64,000 nucleotides of DNA from Roseomonas sp. (GCA_020249925.1 JADCER010000004.1:62001-126000), one strand, 5' to 3'. Positions 1 to 7,661 are shown, counted from the stretch's first letter. Numbers and translations are program-made. Notes: generated by a model not told the origin, from the letters alone.

Positions 1-174
1 CTGCGTCACGCCATCGCCGCGCCGGGCGAGGCTGAGCAGCACCAGCCAGCGCGATTCCGTCAGGCCAAAGGGCAGGATGCGTTGGTCCAGCCGCACGCGC
101 CAGCGCCGCGCAATCTGGGCAATGGCCACACCAAGCCGCCAGCGCGCTTGGGAAATATCTGACCCATCAGGCAT
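1..174 (-). CDS. MarR-family transcriptional regulator (partial, C-terminus outside window)
   Basis: Only the first 58 codons are present, read from an ATG at 174 to the window edge. The translated start MPDGSDISQARWRLG is followed by an amphipathic helix and the phrase LTESRWLVLLSLAR, which is typical of the first helices of MarR winged-helix repressors that carry an N-terminal dimerisation segment. The family binds short palindromes, often in its own promoter, and releases DNA on binding phenolic or oxidising ligands. A perfect 14-bp palindrome lies 40-53 bases upstream. It follows nth on the same strand, 56 bases after its stop. The ligand cannot be judged from this fragment. Confidence 0.72.
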   Translation of the reverse strand, partial: MPDGSDISQARWRLGVAIAQIARRWRVRLDQRILPFGLTESRWLVLLSLARRGDGVTQ

Positions 175-213
175 GCTGGGAAGGCTAATCCCGGAATGCC
201 TAGGATGCAAATA

Positions 214-227
214 GATAGCGCGCTATC
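214..227. promoter_or_regulatory. palindromic operator candidate upstream of the MarR gene
   Basis: GATAGCGCGCTATC is a perfect 14-bp palindrome between the nth stop and the MarR start codon. MarR regulators bind such dyads and often repress themselves, so autoregulation is the natural inference. There is no T-run beside it, so it is unlikely to be an intrinsic terminator of nth. Confidence 0.5.
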
Positions 228-230
228 GAA

Positions 231-932
231 TTACACGGGCGGCGCGAGCACCTTATCCCGGTAATTGCAGAACCCCCGCGCCGGGCAGCGCCAGCATTCC
301 GGCGCCCTTGCCTTGCAGATATAGCGCCCATGCAGGATCAGCCAGTGATGCGCATCGCGCAGCAATTCGGGCGGGCAGCGCTTGACCAGGCCTTCTTCCA
401 CCGCCCGCGTCGTCTTGCCGGGAGCCAAGCCCGTCCGATTGCCCAGACGAAAGATATGGGTATCCACCGCCATGGTATTCTGCCCAAAGGCGACATTCAG
501 CACGACATTGGCTGTTTTCCGCCCGACTCCGGGCAGGGCTTCCAGCGCGGCACGCTCTGCTGGCACCTGCCCGCCATGGCGTTCCACCAGCTGCGCCGCA
601 AGCGCCGCCACATTACGCGCCTTGGCCTGCCATAGCCCGATGCGGCGAATGAAGGGGGCGATGCCCTCAGCGCCCAGGGCGGCCATGGCGGCGGGCGTCG
701 GTGCCGCCTTGAACAGCCCCGGCGTGCATTTATTCACCGCCGCATCAGTGGTTTGCGCCGAAAGCACCACCGCCACCAGCAGCGAGAAATGATCCTGGTA
801 GAAAAGCTCCGTCTCCGGCGCGGGGTTGCCTTGGGCCAGGGCGCGCAGGAATGCCTCGGCCTGGTCGCGCGCCATCAGGCGGGCGCGGCGGGGCGCGCGG
901 GCAGAACCGTGATCGGGTTTCGCTTTGGGCAT
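231..932 (-). CDS. nth: endonuclease III (DNA glycosylase/AP lyase)
   Basis: Bifunctional glycosylase and AP lyase that removes oxidised pyrimidines in base excision repair. The 233-residue protein carries the helix-hairpin-helix LPGVGRKTANVV with catalytic Lys139, the catalytic Asp157 in VDTHIFR, and a C-terminal [4Fe-4S] loop of Cys206, 213, 216 and 222 with the canonical C-X6-C-X2-C-X5-C spacing. The basic N-terminal extension of about 20 residues before MARDQAEAF is common in this group; a start at the internal Met20 cannot be excluded. It is divergent from the DUF2244 gene. Confidence 0.95.
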   Translation of the reverse strand: MPKAKPDHGSARAPRRARLMARDQAEAFLRALAQGNPAPETELFYQDHFSLLVAVVLSAQTTDAAVNKCTPGLFKAAPTPAAMAALGAEGIAPFIRRIGLWQAKARNVAALAAQLVERHGGQVPAERAALEALPGVGRKTANVVLNVAFGQNTMAVDTHIFRLGNRTGLAPGKTTRAVEEGLVKRCPPELLRDAHHWLILHGRYICKARAPECWRCPARGFCNYRDKVLAPPV

Positions 933-969
933 GGTGTTCTGGGATCATTTTGACCTAAGTTAAGCGTCG

Positions 970-1473
970 ATGACACCCCCCAGAGAAACCGTTCTATTTG
1001 AAGCGATTTCCACCCCACCGCAGAGCTTTACGCTGCGGGGCTTTCGCGTCTTGGCGGGGCTGTTGATTCTGGCGGCGGCGATCCCGGCGGGCATCTTCTT
1101 CGCGCTTGGCGCCTGGCCGGTGCTGCCCTTTATCGGGTTGGAAGTCGGCGCGGCGCTGGCGGCGCTGCTATGGCATGCCCGCGCATCGCGCCGGATCAGT
1201 GAAATGGTATTGCTGACCGATGCCGGGCTTTCCATCCGCCATGTGGATCATCGCGGCCGCGTGGTGCGCAGCGTTCTGGATGCCTATTGGGCCAAGGTGG
1301 AATGGGATGAGGCCGCGCCGCGCGGCGGGCGGCTCTGGATCAAAAGCCGCGGCCGCACCCTGGAAATTGGCCGCCACCTCTCCGCGCCGGAAAAGGCCGA
1401 ATTGGCTGAAGCGCTGCGCGGCGCGCTGGCCCGCGCAAGGCGGCCGGATTTCGATAATCCGCAATTGCGCTGA
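970..1473 (+). CDS. DUF2244 integral membrane protein
   Basis: 167-residue protein matching the DUF2244 family, which has two closely spaced transmembrane helices (about residues 25-45 and 48-68, rich in Ala, Leu and Ile) followed by a cytoplasmic beta-rich C-terminal half. The function of the family is not established. In Alphaproteobacteria it often sits next to nth or cytochrome oxidase genes; here nth is divergent with 37 bases between the starts. The gene ends at the first copy of a tandem intergenic repeat. Confidence 0.8.
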   Translation: MTPPRETVLFEAISTPPQSFTLRGFRVLAGLLILAAAIPAGIFFALGAWPVLPFIGLEVGAALAALLWHARASRRISEMVLLTDAGLSIRHVDHRGRVVRSVLDAYWAKVEWDEAAPRGGRLWIKSRGRTLEIGRHLSAPEKAELAEALRGALARARRPDFDNPQLR

Positions 1474-1580
1474 GCATTTTCAAGCCAAGTGGAATCACTT
1501 GGCGACTCGGAAAATGCGATCAAACGAAGCATTTTCAAGCCAAGTGGAATCACTTGGCGACTCGGAAAATGCGATTAAAC
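1473..1580. repeat. two tandem copies of a 55-bp intergenic repeat with internal dyads
   Basis: The unit starting GCATTTTCAAGCCAAGTGG occurs at 1474 and again at 1529, a period of 55 bp, with only one difference seen in the common part (gatcaaac versus gattaaac). Each unit contains nested inverted repeats: outer arms GCATTTTC/GAAAATGC (1474-1481 with 1510-1517) and inner arms CCAAGTG/CACTTGG (1485-1491 with 1496-1502). It begins directly at the DUF2244 stop codon. The architecture is that of a REP/BIME-like intergenic repeat. No further copy was noticed in the window. Confidence 0.85.
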
Positions 1581-1587
1581 ATTGGTT

Positions 1588-1631
1588 CAGATCATCATCT
1601 GCAGCGCTATCGCGCAGTAGATGATGATCTG
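1588..1631. terminator. 13-bp-arm hairpin between convergent genes
   Basis: CAGATCATCATCT (1588-1600) is the exact reverse complement of AGATGATGATCTG (1619-1631), with an 18-base loop. It lies between the DUF2244 gene (+) and the lipoprotein gene (-), directly after the tandem repeat. Without a clear T-run it is not a classical intrinsic terminator, but it may serve as a bidirectional end or be part of the same repeat element. Confidence 0.5.
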
Positions 1632-1633
1632 AG

Positions 1634-1924
1634 TTAGCGCCTGACTCTCTCCACCCCGCCCTGGCGCGCATGGCCGCGCAGCGCCATGCAATCAAAATAG
1701 GTCCGGCGCTGCGTTGCGACGATTTCATTGCGCACGCGTTCTTCCTGCGCCTGAAAGCCAATGAAGATGCTATGCCGCAAATCCCTGAGCGCCGGGTCGC
1801 GCCGGGCTTCTTCCCGGCAGGCCGCGGCGTCTTCGCTGGTATCGGGCGGGAAGATATCTTCGCGCGATTGGCTGGCGCAGCCCGCCACCGCCAAGGCCAA
1901 CAGAAATGCCGCCGCTGCTTTCAT
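1634..1924 (-). CDS. small secreted lipoprotein, hypothetical
   Basis: A 96-residue product when started at the ATG at 1924, which overlaps the nudC stop as ATGA; this translational coupling decides the start over an ATG four codons upstream. The N-terminus MKAAAAFLLALAVAGC is a lipoprotein signal with lipobox AVAG-C. The mature part is charged and contains two further Cys residues (in AAACREE and TYFDCMA) that could form a disulfide. No family was recognised. Co-transcription with nudC is likely. Confidence 0.7.
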   Translation of the reverse strand: MKAAAAFLLALAVAGCASQSREDIFPPDTSEDAAACREEARRDPALRDLRHSIFIGFQAQEERVRNEIVATQRRTYFDCMALRGHARQGGVERVRR

Positions 1925-2844
1925 GATGCCAACCAATCCTCGATCAGCCGGCGCGCAATGGAATCAACGCGCGGCAGGGAAAAGCCAAGCTGCTGATGAT
2001 TGCGCAAATCATCGCGGCTGAACCAGCGCGCATCGCGCAATTCTTCGGGGTCTATGGTGATCTCCTCACTCAGCCCCTCGGCATGGAAGCCAAGCATGAT
2101 GGAAGATGGAAAGGGCCAGGGCTGGGATGAATGGTAGCGCACCGCGCCAACCCGCACATTGGTTTCTTCCTGAACCTCTCGGCGCACGGCTTCTTCCAGG
2201 CTTTCGCCAGGTTCCACAAAGCCGGCGAGGGTTGAATACATGGTGGTATTCGGAAAGCGCTGCGAATGGCCCAGCAGGCAGGAATCGCCACGCACCACCA
2301 GCATGATCACGGCGGGGTCGGTGCGCGGGAAATGCTGCGCATTGCAGACGGTACAGGTCATGACATGGCCGGCGCTACGCGGTTCGCAGACGCCGCCGCA
2401 TACCCCGCAAAACCGATGTTTTGTCCGCCAATGCATCAGGCCGCGCGCATGCGCCAGCACGCTGGCTTCCCCCGGCGGCAGCAGCCCTGCCACTTGGCGG
2501 AGATCGGCAAAGCCGCCCATTTCCGCCGGCAGCAGGGGAATCGGGTCATCAGCCGTGGAGCAATCCACGGCGAAAACCTGCCTTCCTTCCCATTCGCCGA
2601 GCCAGGCCCAGGGCCCGCCCGCCATGCGAAGCGCGCCGGCGGCCTCCCCAGTCAGTAAAACGGCCTGGGGGACGCCTTCCGCCACGCCGCGCATCAGGCT
2701 GCGGGCGCGCCAGACGGGGGCGAAAACCGTGTTGGGGTCCGCCAGCGCCGCTTCAATGAAGGCGGCGTCATCGCGGCGATGGGATGCCCGGTCTAGCGGG
2801 CTGCCCGTATAGGCATTGGGTCGGCTGGCAGGGATGGAAAGCAT
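1921..2844 (-). CDS. nudC: NAD(+)/NADH diphosphatase (Nudix)
   Basis: Cleaves NAD(H) to NMN(H) and AMP and, in characterised homologues, removes NAD caps from RNA. The C-terminal Nudix box GFVEPGESLEEAVRREVQEE is complete. It is preceded by the four-Cys zinc site CGVCGG...CTVCNAQHFPRTDP, and followed by the SQPWPFPSS-type motif specific to NudC. The start MLSIPASRPNAY at 2844 was chosen because the longer open frame to 3027 would run through the 4.5S RNA gene. The 307-residue length is normal for alphaproteobacterial NudC. Confidence 0.93.
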   Translation of the reverse strand: MLSIPASRPNAYTGSPLDRASHRRDDAAFIEAALADPNTVFAPVWRARSLMRGVAEGVPQAVLLTGEAAGALRMAGGPWAWLGEWEGRQVFAVDCSTADDPIPLLPAEMGGFADLRQVAGLLPPGEASVLAHARGLMHWRTKHRFCGVCGGVCEPRSAGHVMTCTVCNAQHFPRTDPAVIMLVVRGDSCLLGHSQRFPNTTMYSTLAGFVEPGESLEEAVRREVQEETNVRVGAVRYHSSQPWPFPSSIMLGFHAEGLSEEITIDPEELRDARWFSRDDLRNHQQLGFSLPRVDSIARRLIEDWLAS

Positions 2845-2892
2845 GGGGCTGAACCTGCCACGCGGCCCGGCGTGGGGCAACCAAGCCCCCCA

Positions 2893-2921
2893 TTGGCATT
2901 GGGGCATGGGGACATGATATG
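2893..2921 (+). promoter_or_regulatory. candidate sigma-70-type promoter for the 4.5S RNA
   Basis: TTGGCA at 2893-2898 matches the -35 consensus at five of six positions. With a 17-base spacer it is followed by the weak -10 candidate GATATG at 2916-2921, which would place the transcription start near 2928, a few bases before the first paired base of the SRP RNA at 2931. Confidence 0.45.
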
Positions 2922-2930
2922 GTGCTATCG

Positions 2931-3024
2931 GAAGGTCGGCGGCGGACGGGCTCCTCGCCAACCCGGTCAGGTCCGGAAGGAAGCAGCCGTAACGGGTTCT
3001 TGCTCGGGTCGCTTGTCGGCCTTC
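2931..3024 (+). ncRNA. ffs: 4.5S signal recognition particle RNA (bacterial small SRP RNA)
   Basis: The apical domain is unmistakable: GGTCAGGTCCGGAAGGAAGC followed by AGCCGTAACGG contains the GGAA tetraloop and the asymmetric internal loop that Ffh binds. The 5' end GAAGGTCGGC pairs with the 3' end GTCGGCCTTC to close a single rod about 94 nt long. It guides Ffh to nascent membrane proteins. Placement directly before dnaX is the usual arrangement in many Alphaproteobacteria. Confidence 0.95.
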
Positions 3025-3072
3025 CACCGCGCGCCCGCGCGATCATCGCGACAGGAAAGACCGCCCCGCGCC

Positions 3073-4986
3073 ATGGCTTCGGATATGTTCGGCTCACCGC
3101 TTCCCGCGCCTGGCGATGACACGCCGGAAGAAGCGGGCCTGCCTGAGCCGCCGGCCCCGGAAGGGCCGGGACTATTCGGAGACTCCACGCCGCCGCCCGC
3201 ACCAGCGCCCGCCCCGATGACGAAGCCTGTGGAACAGTCGGGCTACCGGGTGCTGGCGCGCAAATACCGGCCCACCAGCTTTGATGATCTGATCGGGCAG
3301 GATGTGCTGGTGCGCACGCTCCGCCATGCTTTCGCGCAAGGGCGTGTGCATCACGCCTTTCTGCTGACAGGTGTGCGCGGCGTTGGCAAAACCACCACGG
3401 CGCGCATCATTGCGCGCGCACTGAATTGCATTGGTGTGGATGGCAAGGGCGGCCCGACCGCAGACCCTTGCGGGGTTTGCCCGGAATGCAAGGCGATTCT
3501 GGCTGATCGGCACCCGGATGTGGTGGAACTGGATGCCGCTTCCAATAATAGCGTGGATGATGTGCGGGAATTGCGCGAAGCGCTGCGCTTCCGCGCCAGC
3601 CAGGGCCGGCAAAAGGTTTTCATCCTGGATGAATGCCACATGCTTTCCGGGGCAGCCTTCAATGCGTTTCTAAAGACGCTGGAAGAACCACCATCAGGCG
3701 TCACCTTCATTCTGGCCACGACGGAATTGCGCAAGGTGCCGATCACCATTCGCAGCCGCTGCCAGACCTTTGCGTTGCGCCGCGTGCCCCAAGAATCGCT
3801 CGCACAGCATTTCGCGCGGATATGTGACAAGGAAGCGGTGACGGCTGAAGCCGATGCGCTGGCCATGATTGCGCGCGCTGCCGATGGTTCCGTGCGTGAT
3901 GGGCTTTCCCTGCTGGATCAGGCAATTGGCCAATCCGGCGCCGCGCATGTCGCTGCCGAAGCGGTGCGCGACATGCTGGGCTTGGCGGACCGCGCCATGA
4001 TCATTGATTTGATGGAAGCGCTGATGGGCGGCGATATTGCCGCAGCGCTTGGCATTATGGATCGCGCGCATGAATTGGGCGCCGATCCCTTGGTGATTTT
4101 GCAGGATCTGGCGGAGCTTTGCCATTTGCTGACGCGCTTTCGCGCAGCCCCCGTGCTGCGCAAGGATGGTTCCCTGCCGGAAGCCGAGCGTGTGCGTGGT
4201 GCGGCTTTGGCGCAGAGGCTTTCTGTGCCGGTCTTGGGCCGCACCTGGCAAATGCTGCTGAAGGGTATTGGCGAATTGCAGCTTGAAGGTGCCGATCGTC
4301 GCGCTGCTGCGGAGATGGTGTTGATCCGCATTGCGCATGTCGCGGATATGCCAACGCCGGGTGATTTGGTGAAGCGCCTGACCGATGCTGGGGAAATAGG
4401 CTCCGCGCCTCGCCCGGCACCAGGTGGCGGCGGAGGCAGCTTGCGCGCGGTGGCTGGCGGTGCGCCAGTGCGTGCTGAAGCAGCGCCAAGCCCGCCCGTG
4501 ACCGCGCTGGCGCAGCCCAGCACCTGGCAGGAAATTGTGGCACTTGCTTCCGGAGTGAAGCCGCTTTTGCATGCGCAGCTTCGCCATAGTGTGCACCCCG
4601 TGCGCATTACGCCGGGGCGGCTTGAAATCAACCCTGAGGCGGATGCGCCGCGCGATCTGGCCGCGCAATTGACGGCGCTGCTGAGTGAAGCAACCGGCCA
4701 GCGCTGGACCGTGATCATCAGCCAGGAAGCCGGCGCGCCGACACTCGCCGCGCAAGGCAAGGAAGCGGAGGCGGATAGGCTTGCCACTGCCCGCGCACAT
4801 CCCTTGGTGCAGGCGATTCTGGCGGCGTTTCCTGGTGCTACGATTGAAGCGGTGCATGATGGCGCAGCCGATGCCTATGGGCTTTCGCGCAGCGCTGCCT
4901 TGCCTGATGATGATGCGCGCGATTTCGCGCCACCTGATGCCGAACCCGCTTACGGCGATGACGAAACCCCTCCCGATGATTTTTAG
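3073..4986 (+). CDS. dnaX: DNA polymerase III subunits gamma/tau
   Basis: Clamp-loader ATPase that joins the replicative polymerase core and helicase. The 637-residue protein has Walker A GVRGVGKTTTARI (near residue 100), a zinc module with Cys119, 133, 136 and 139, Walker B ILDECHM (near 187) and the sensor region TTELRKVPITIRSRC. A Pro/Ala-rich N-terminal extension of about 50 residues precedes the conserved YRVLARKYRP. The start at 3073 was preferred because the open frame further upstream covers the 4.5S RNA. No slippery A-run for making a short gamma form was seen. First gene of dnaX-ebfC-recR. Confidence 0.96.
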   Translation: MASDMFGSPLPAPGDDTPEEAGLPEPPAPEGPGLFGDSTPPPAPAPAPMTKPVEQSGYRVLARKYRPTSFDDLIGQDVLVRTLRHAFAQGRVHHAFLLTGVRGVGKTTTARIIARALNCIGVDGKGGPTADPCGVCPECKAILADRHPDVVELDAASNNSVDDVRELREALRFRASQGRQKVFILDECHMLSGAAFNAFLKTLEEPPSGVTFILATTELRKVPITIRSRCQTFALRRVPQESLAQHFARICDKEAVTAEADALAMIARAADGSVRDGLSLLDQAIGQSGAAHVAAEAVRDMLGLADRAMIIDLMEALMGGDIAAALGIMDRAHELGADPLVILQDLAELCHLLTRFRAAPVLRKDGSLPEAERVRGAALAQRLSVPVLGRTWQMLLKGIGELQLEGADRRAAAEMVLIRIAHVADMPTPGDLVKRLTDAGEIGSAPRPAPGGGGGSLRAVAGGAPVRAEAAPSPPVTALAQPSTWQEIVALASGVKPLLHAQLRHSVHPVRITPGRLEINPEADAPRDLAAQLTALLSEATGQRWTVIISQEAGAPTLAAQGKEAEADRLATARAHPLVQAILAAFPGATIEAVHDGAADAYGLSRSAALPDDDARDFAPPDAEPAYGDDETPPDDF

Positions 4987-4998
4987 GCGAAGGACACC

Positions 4999-5322
4999 AT
5001 GAAGAACCTGGGCAATATGTTGAAGCAGGCGCAGCAGATGCAATCGCGCATGCAGGAAATGCAGGCCAAGCTGGAAGCCACCGAAGTGGAAGGCCAGTCC
5101 GGCGGCGGCATGGTAGTGGTGCGCCTGACCGGCAAGGGCGATTTGCGCCGCGTCACGATTGATCCTTCGCTGATGAATGCGGATGAACGCGAAGTGCTGG
5201 AAGATTTGCTGGTGGCCGCGCATGCCGATGCCAAGCAGAAGGTGGAATCCACCATGGCGGCCGAAATGCAAAAGGCGACCGCGGGGATCAATCTGCCGCC
5301 GGGCATGAAGCTGCCTTTCTGA
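4999..5322 (+). CDS. ebfC: YbaB/EbfC nucleoid-associated protein
   Basis: 107-residue DNA-binding protein of the YbaB/EbfC family, a tweezer-like dimer. It starts MKNLGNMLKQAQQMQSRMQE with a coiled-coil N-terminal helix, then the central beta sheet (GGGMVVVRLTGKGDLRRVTID), and ends with a helical tail. It lies 12 bases after dnaX and 16 bases before recR, the conserved dnaX-ybaB-recR order, consistent with one transcript. Confidence 0.93.
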   Translation: MKNLGNMLKQAQQMQSRMQEMQAKLEATEVEGQSGGGMVVVRLTGKGDLRRVTIDPSLMNADEREVLEDLLVAAHADAKQKVESTMAAEMQKATAGINLPPGMKLPF

Positions 5323-5338
5323 AGCATCACGCAGCCTG

Positions 5339-5935
5339 ATGCTGCATAACGACCCGATCGAGCATTTGATTGCGCTGCTCTCGCGCCTGCCTGGTCTTGG
5401 CCGGCGCAGTGCGCGGCGCGCTGTCCTGAAAATGCTGATGGACCCCAATGGGCAGATGCTGCCCTTGGCCGCCGCGCTGCGTGACGCCGCAAGCGCGGTG
5501 AAACCGTGCGAGGTTTGCGGGAATCTGGACACGGTTTCCCCCTGCACGATTTGCCGTGATCCACATCGGGATCGGAAGCTGGTTTGCGTGGTGGAAGGGG
5601 TCGCGGATCTGTGGGCCCTGGAACGCGCCCATGCGCATCATGGGCTTTACCATGTGCTGGGCGGGATGCTTTCCGCGCTGTCTGGAACGGGGCCTGAGGA
5701 TTTGGCCATTCAGCCATTGCTCGCGCGGATTGAAACGGGCGATGTGGCGGAGGTGATCCTGGCCTTGCCCGCAACGGTGGAAGGCGCCACCACTGCACAT
5801 TACGTGACGGACCGGCTGAAGCCGAGTGGCGTTGCCATCACGCGGCTTGCGCAGGGCGTGCCGATTGGTGGCGCCTTGGATGTGCTGGATGATGGCACTT
5901 TGGCTGCGGCCTTGAAGGCGCGTCGCCCGCTTTGA
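5339..5935 (+). CDS. recR: recombination mediator RecR
   Basis: Works with RecF and RecO to load RecA on gapped DNA. The 198-residue protein has an N-terminal helix-hairpin-helix (LSRLPGLGRRSARRAV), a C4 zinc finger (Cys57, 60, 69, 72: CEVC...CTIC) and a Toprim domain (VCVVEGVADLWALE...GLYHVLGGMLSALSG). The length matches the family. It ends the dnaX-ebfC-recR cluster. Confidence 0.95.
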   Translation: MLHNDPIEHLIALLSRLPGLGRRSARRAVLKMLMDPNGQMLPLAAALRDAASAVKPCEVCGNLDTVSPCTICRDPHRDRKLVCVVEGVADLWALERAHAHHGLYHVLGGMLSALSGTGPEDLAIQPLLARIETGDVAEVILALPATVEGATTAHYVTDRLKPSGVAITRLAQGVPIGGALDVLDDGTLAAALKARRPL

Positions 5936-6008
5936 GGGCAAGATAGACCGCCTTGATCACCAGCCCCTCAGGGCGCACCCTGCCGCTTATGGATAGGGGG
6001 CAAGCGCC

Positions 6009-6776
6009 ATGCGGTTTGCGGGACAACAGGTTGTGATCACTGGCGCCGCCGGGGTTTATGGGCGTGGCTTGGCGGAAGCCTTTGCGCAAGAAGGTGCCCA
6101 TTTGCTGCTGAGTGATGGCGATGCCGCCGCGCTGGCCGCACTCGCCAATGTGCTGCCGCCGGGGCGCGCCGTACTGCATCCCGCTGATTTAACCGATGAC
6201 GCTGCGCTGGATGGGCTGATCGCCGCCGCCACCGGCAAGGGCGCGCCACAGGTGCTGATCAATAATGCCGGCATCTATCCCTTCATTCCGCTGCTGGAAG
6301 TGACTGGCGCGGAATGGGACAAGATCATCAGCGTCAATACCCGCGCACCCTTTCGCCTGATGCAGGGCATTGGCCGCGCCATGGCTGCGGCTGGGCGGGG
6401 TGCGATTGTCAACGTCACCTCAGCGGCTGCCGAAGTGCATCGCGGCAATGGCGTGCCCTACGGCGCTTCCAAATGCGCGCTGGAATATCTGACGCGCGCT
6501 TTTGCCTTGGAACTCGGCCCCTCAGGCGTGCGGGTGAACAGCGCTAGGCCTGGCTTTGCCGAGGGCAGCGCCGGCAACCCCATGCCGGCGGGCTATGCTG
6601 AGGCCATTCGCAGCCGTTCGTTGATGGGCGCACTCGGTACGCCGGCCGATTTCGCGGCGGGTGTGATGTTCCTCTGTTCCGATGATACCCGCTTCATGAC
6701 GGGCTCGGTCCTCGATTGTGGGGGTGGTGGGCATATCAATCGCCGCGCTGGTGCGGCCACCGCGGCGCGCGGCTGA
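6009..6776 (+). CDS. SDR family NAD(P)-dependent oxidoreductase
   Basis: Classical short-chain dehydrogenase of 255 residues. It shows the nucleotide-binding TGAAGVYGRG, the structural LINNAG, the catalytic Ser in NVTSAAA and the YGASK catalytic Tyr-Lys pair. An acidic residue after beta-2 (LLLSDGD) suggests NAD preference. The substrate is unknown. A strong purine-rich ribosome site (ATAGGGGG) precedes the ATG. The substrate-binding-type gene starts 27 bases downstream, suggesting a two-gene unit. Confidence 0.85.
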   Translation: MRFAGQQVVITGAAGVYGRGLAEAFAQEGAHLLLSDGDAAALAALANVLPPGRAVLHPADLTDDAALDGLIAAATGKGAPQVLINNAGIYPFIPLLEVTGAEWDKIISVNTRAPFRLMQGIGRAMAAAGRGAIVNVTSAAAEVHRGNGVPYGASKCALEYLTRAFALELGPSGVRVNSARPGFAEGSAGNPMPAGYAEAIRSRSLMGALGTPADFAAGVMFLCSDDTRFMTGSVLDCGGGGHINRRAGAATAARG

Positions 6777-6803
6777 AATGCAGTACTGAAAAGGGAAGAT
6801 ATC

Positions 6804-7529
6804 ATGATGGATCAAATCAAGGCGGAATTGGCGCCGACGGGCGTTTTGCGCGCCGGCATCAATATGGGGAATTTCCTGCTGGTCACGAGCCGCGCGGAAA
6901 ATGGCGATCCCGCCGGGGTATCGCCGAGCATGGCGCGCGCCATTGCCGATGCGCTTGGCGTGCCCGTGCACTACGTGCCCTTTGCGCGGCCCGGTGATCT
7001 GGCGGATGCGGTGGATACCAATGTCTGGGATATCGGCCTGATCGGCGCTGAGCCGCAGCGCGCAGAAAAAATCGCCTTCACCGCAGCTTATGCGGAAATC
7101 GAGGCGACCTATATGGTCCCTCCCGGTTCCCCCATCACAAAGATGGAAGAAGTGGATCGCCCCGGTAATCGCATCGCGGTGACGGCGCGGGCGGCTTATG
7201 ATCTTTGGCTGGAACGCAATATCCATCAGGCGAAGCTGATCCGTTCCGCCACACTCGATGCCGCATTTGAGCAATTCGCAGCTGAAAAATTGGAAGTGCT
7301 CGCAGGGCTGCGGCCGAAGCTGCTTTCGGACATCGAAAAAATGCCCGGTGCGCGGATTCTGGATGGCAAATTCACTGCCGTGCAGCAGGCGATTGGTACA
7401 TCACGCCGCAATGCTGCCGCGGCTGCTTTCCTTGCGGATTTTGTCGAAAAGGCGAAGGCATCCGGCCTGGTGGCGCGCTTCATTGCGGAACACAAGGTGC
7501 GCGGACTATCGGTCGCCCCGCCGGCCTGA
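6804..7529 (+). CDS. family 3 substrate-binding-type protein lacking a signal peptide
   Basis: 241 residues with the two-lobed fold of amino-acid ABC transporter binding proteins: GVLRAGINMGNFL, then VSPSMARAIADALGVPVHYV, the central WDIGLIGAEPQRAEKIAFTAAYAEIEATYMV, and a hinge region near IAVTARAAYDLW. The N-terminus MMDQIKAELAPTG has no hydrophobic signal sequence and no upstream in-frame start that would add one, so it is predicted to stay in the cytoplasm. No permease or ATPase gene is adjacent. It may be a cytosolic ligand carrier or an enzyme of this fold. Confidence 0.7.
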   Translation: MMDQIKAELAPTGVLRAGINMGNFLLVTSRAENGDPAGVSPSMARAIADALGVPVHYVPFARPGDLADAVDTNVWDIGLIGAEPQRAEKIAFTAAYAEIEATYMVPPGSPITKMEEVDRPGNRIAVTARAAYDLWLERNIHQAKLIRSATLDAAFEQFAAEKLEVLAGLRPKLLSDIEKMPGARILDGKFTAVQQAIGTSRRNAAAAAFLADFVEKAKASGLVARFIAEHKVRGLSVAPPA

Positions 7530-7582
7530 TTCTGTTACAATAAATTACGGTTACGGATTTTCCTCGGGAATTTCGGCTTGGC

Positions 7583-7596
7583 TTGACCCATGTCAA
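7583..7596. promoter_or_regulatory. FNR/FixK/CRP-type binding box upstream of the universal stress gene
   Basis: TTGAC-CCAT-GTCAA is a perfect dyad of the FNR/FixK/DNR type (consensus TTGAY-N4-RTCAA). Its centre at 7589.5 would fit a class II activator site if transcription starts near 7631. The only gene downstream is the universal stress protein, and usp genes are common targets of oxygen-sensing FNR-family regulators. Confidence 0.6.
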
Positions 7597-7630
7597 CGCT
7601 GGTTTCCGCGCGCGGCAATACCCACATTCC

Positions 7631-7661
7631 TTGGCGGGCGGCCGCTGCGGCTGCCCGCCAA
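7631..7661. other. long near-perfect hairpin in the leader of the universal stress gene
   Basis: TTGGCGGGC (7631-7639) pairs exactly with GCCCGCCAA (7653-7661), and inside it GCCGC (7641-7645) pairs with GCGGC (7647-7651) around a single T. The two stems stack into an almost perfect 31-nt inverted repeat. There is no T-run after it, so it is more likely a 5'UTR stem-loop than a terminator. Confidence 0.6.

Noticed and set aside
2872-3072. N-terminal extension of dnaX and, on the other strand, of nudC
   Set aside because: Both extensions run through the 4.5S RNA gene and lack conserved residues; shorter starts fit the families.
3073-4986. Programmed frameshift site in dnaX for a gamma product
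   Set aside because: No A-rich slippery sequence followed by a stem-loop was seen.
3694-5547. Very long open frame (617 codons) on the minus strand
   Set aside because: It is antisense to dnaX, ebfC and recR, rich in His, Arg and Gln, with no recognisable domain; a shadow of GC-rich codon structure.
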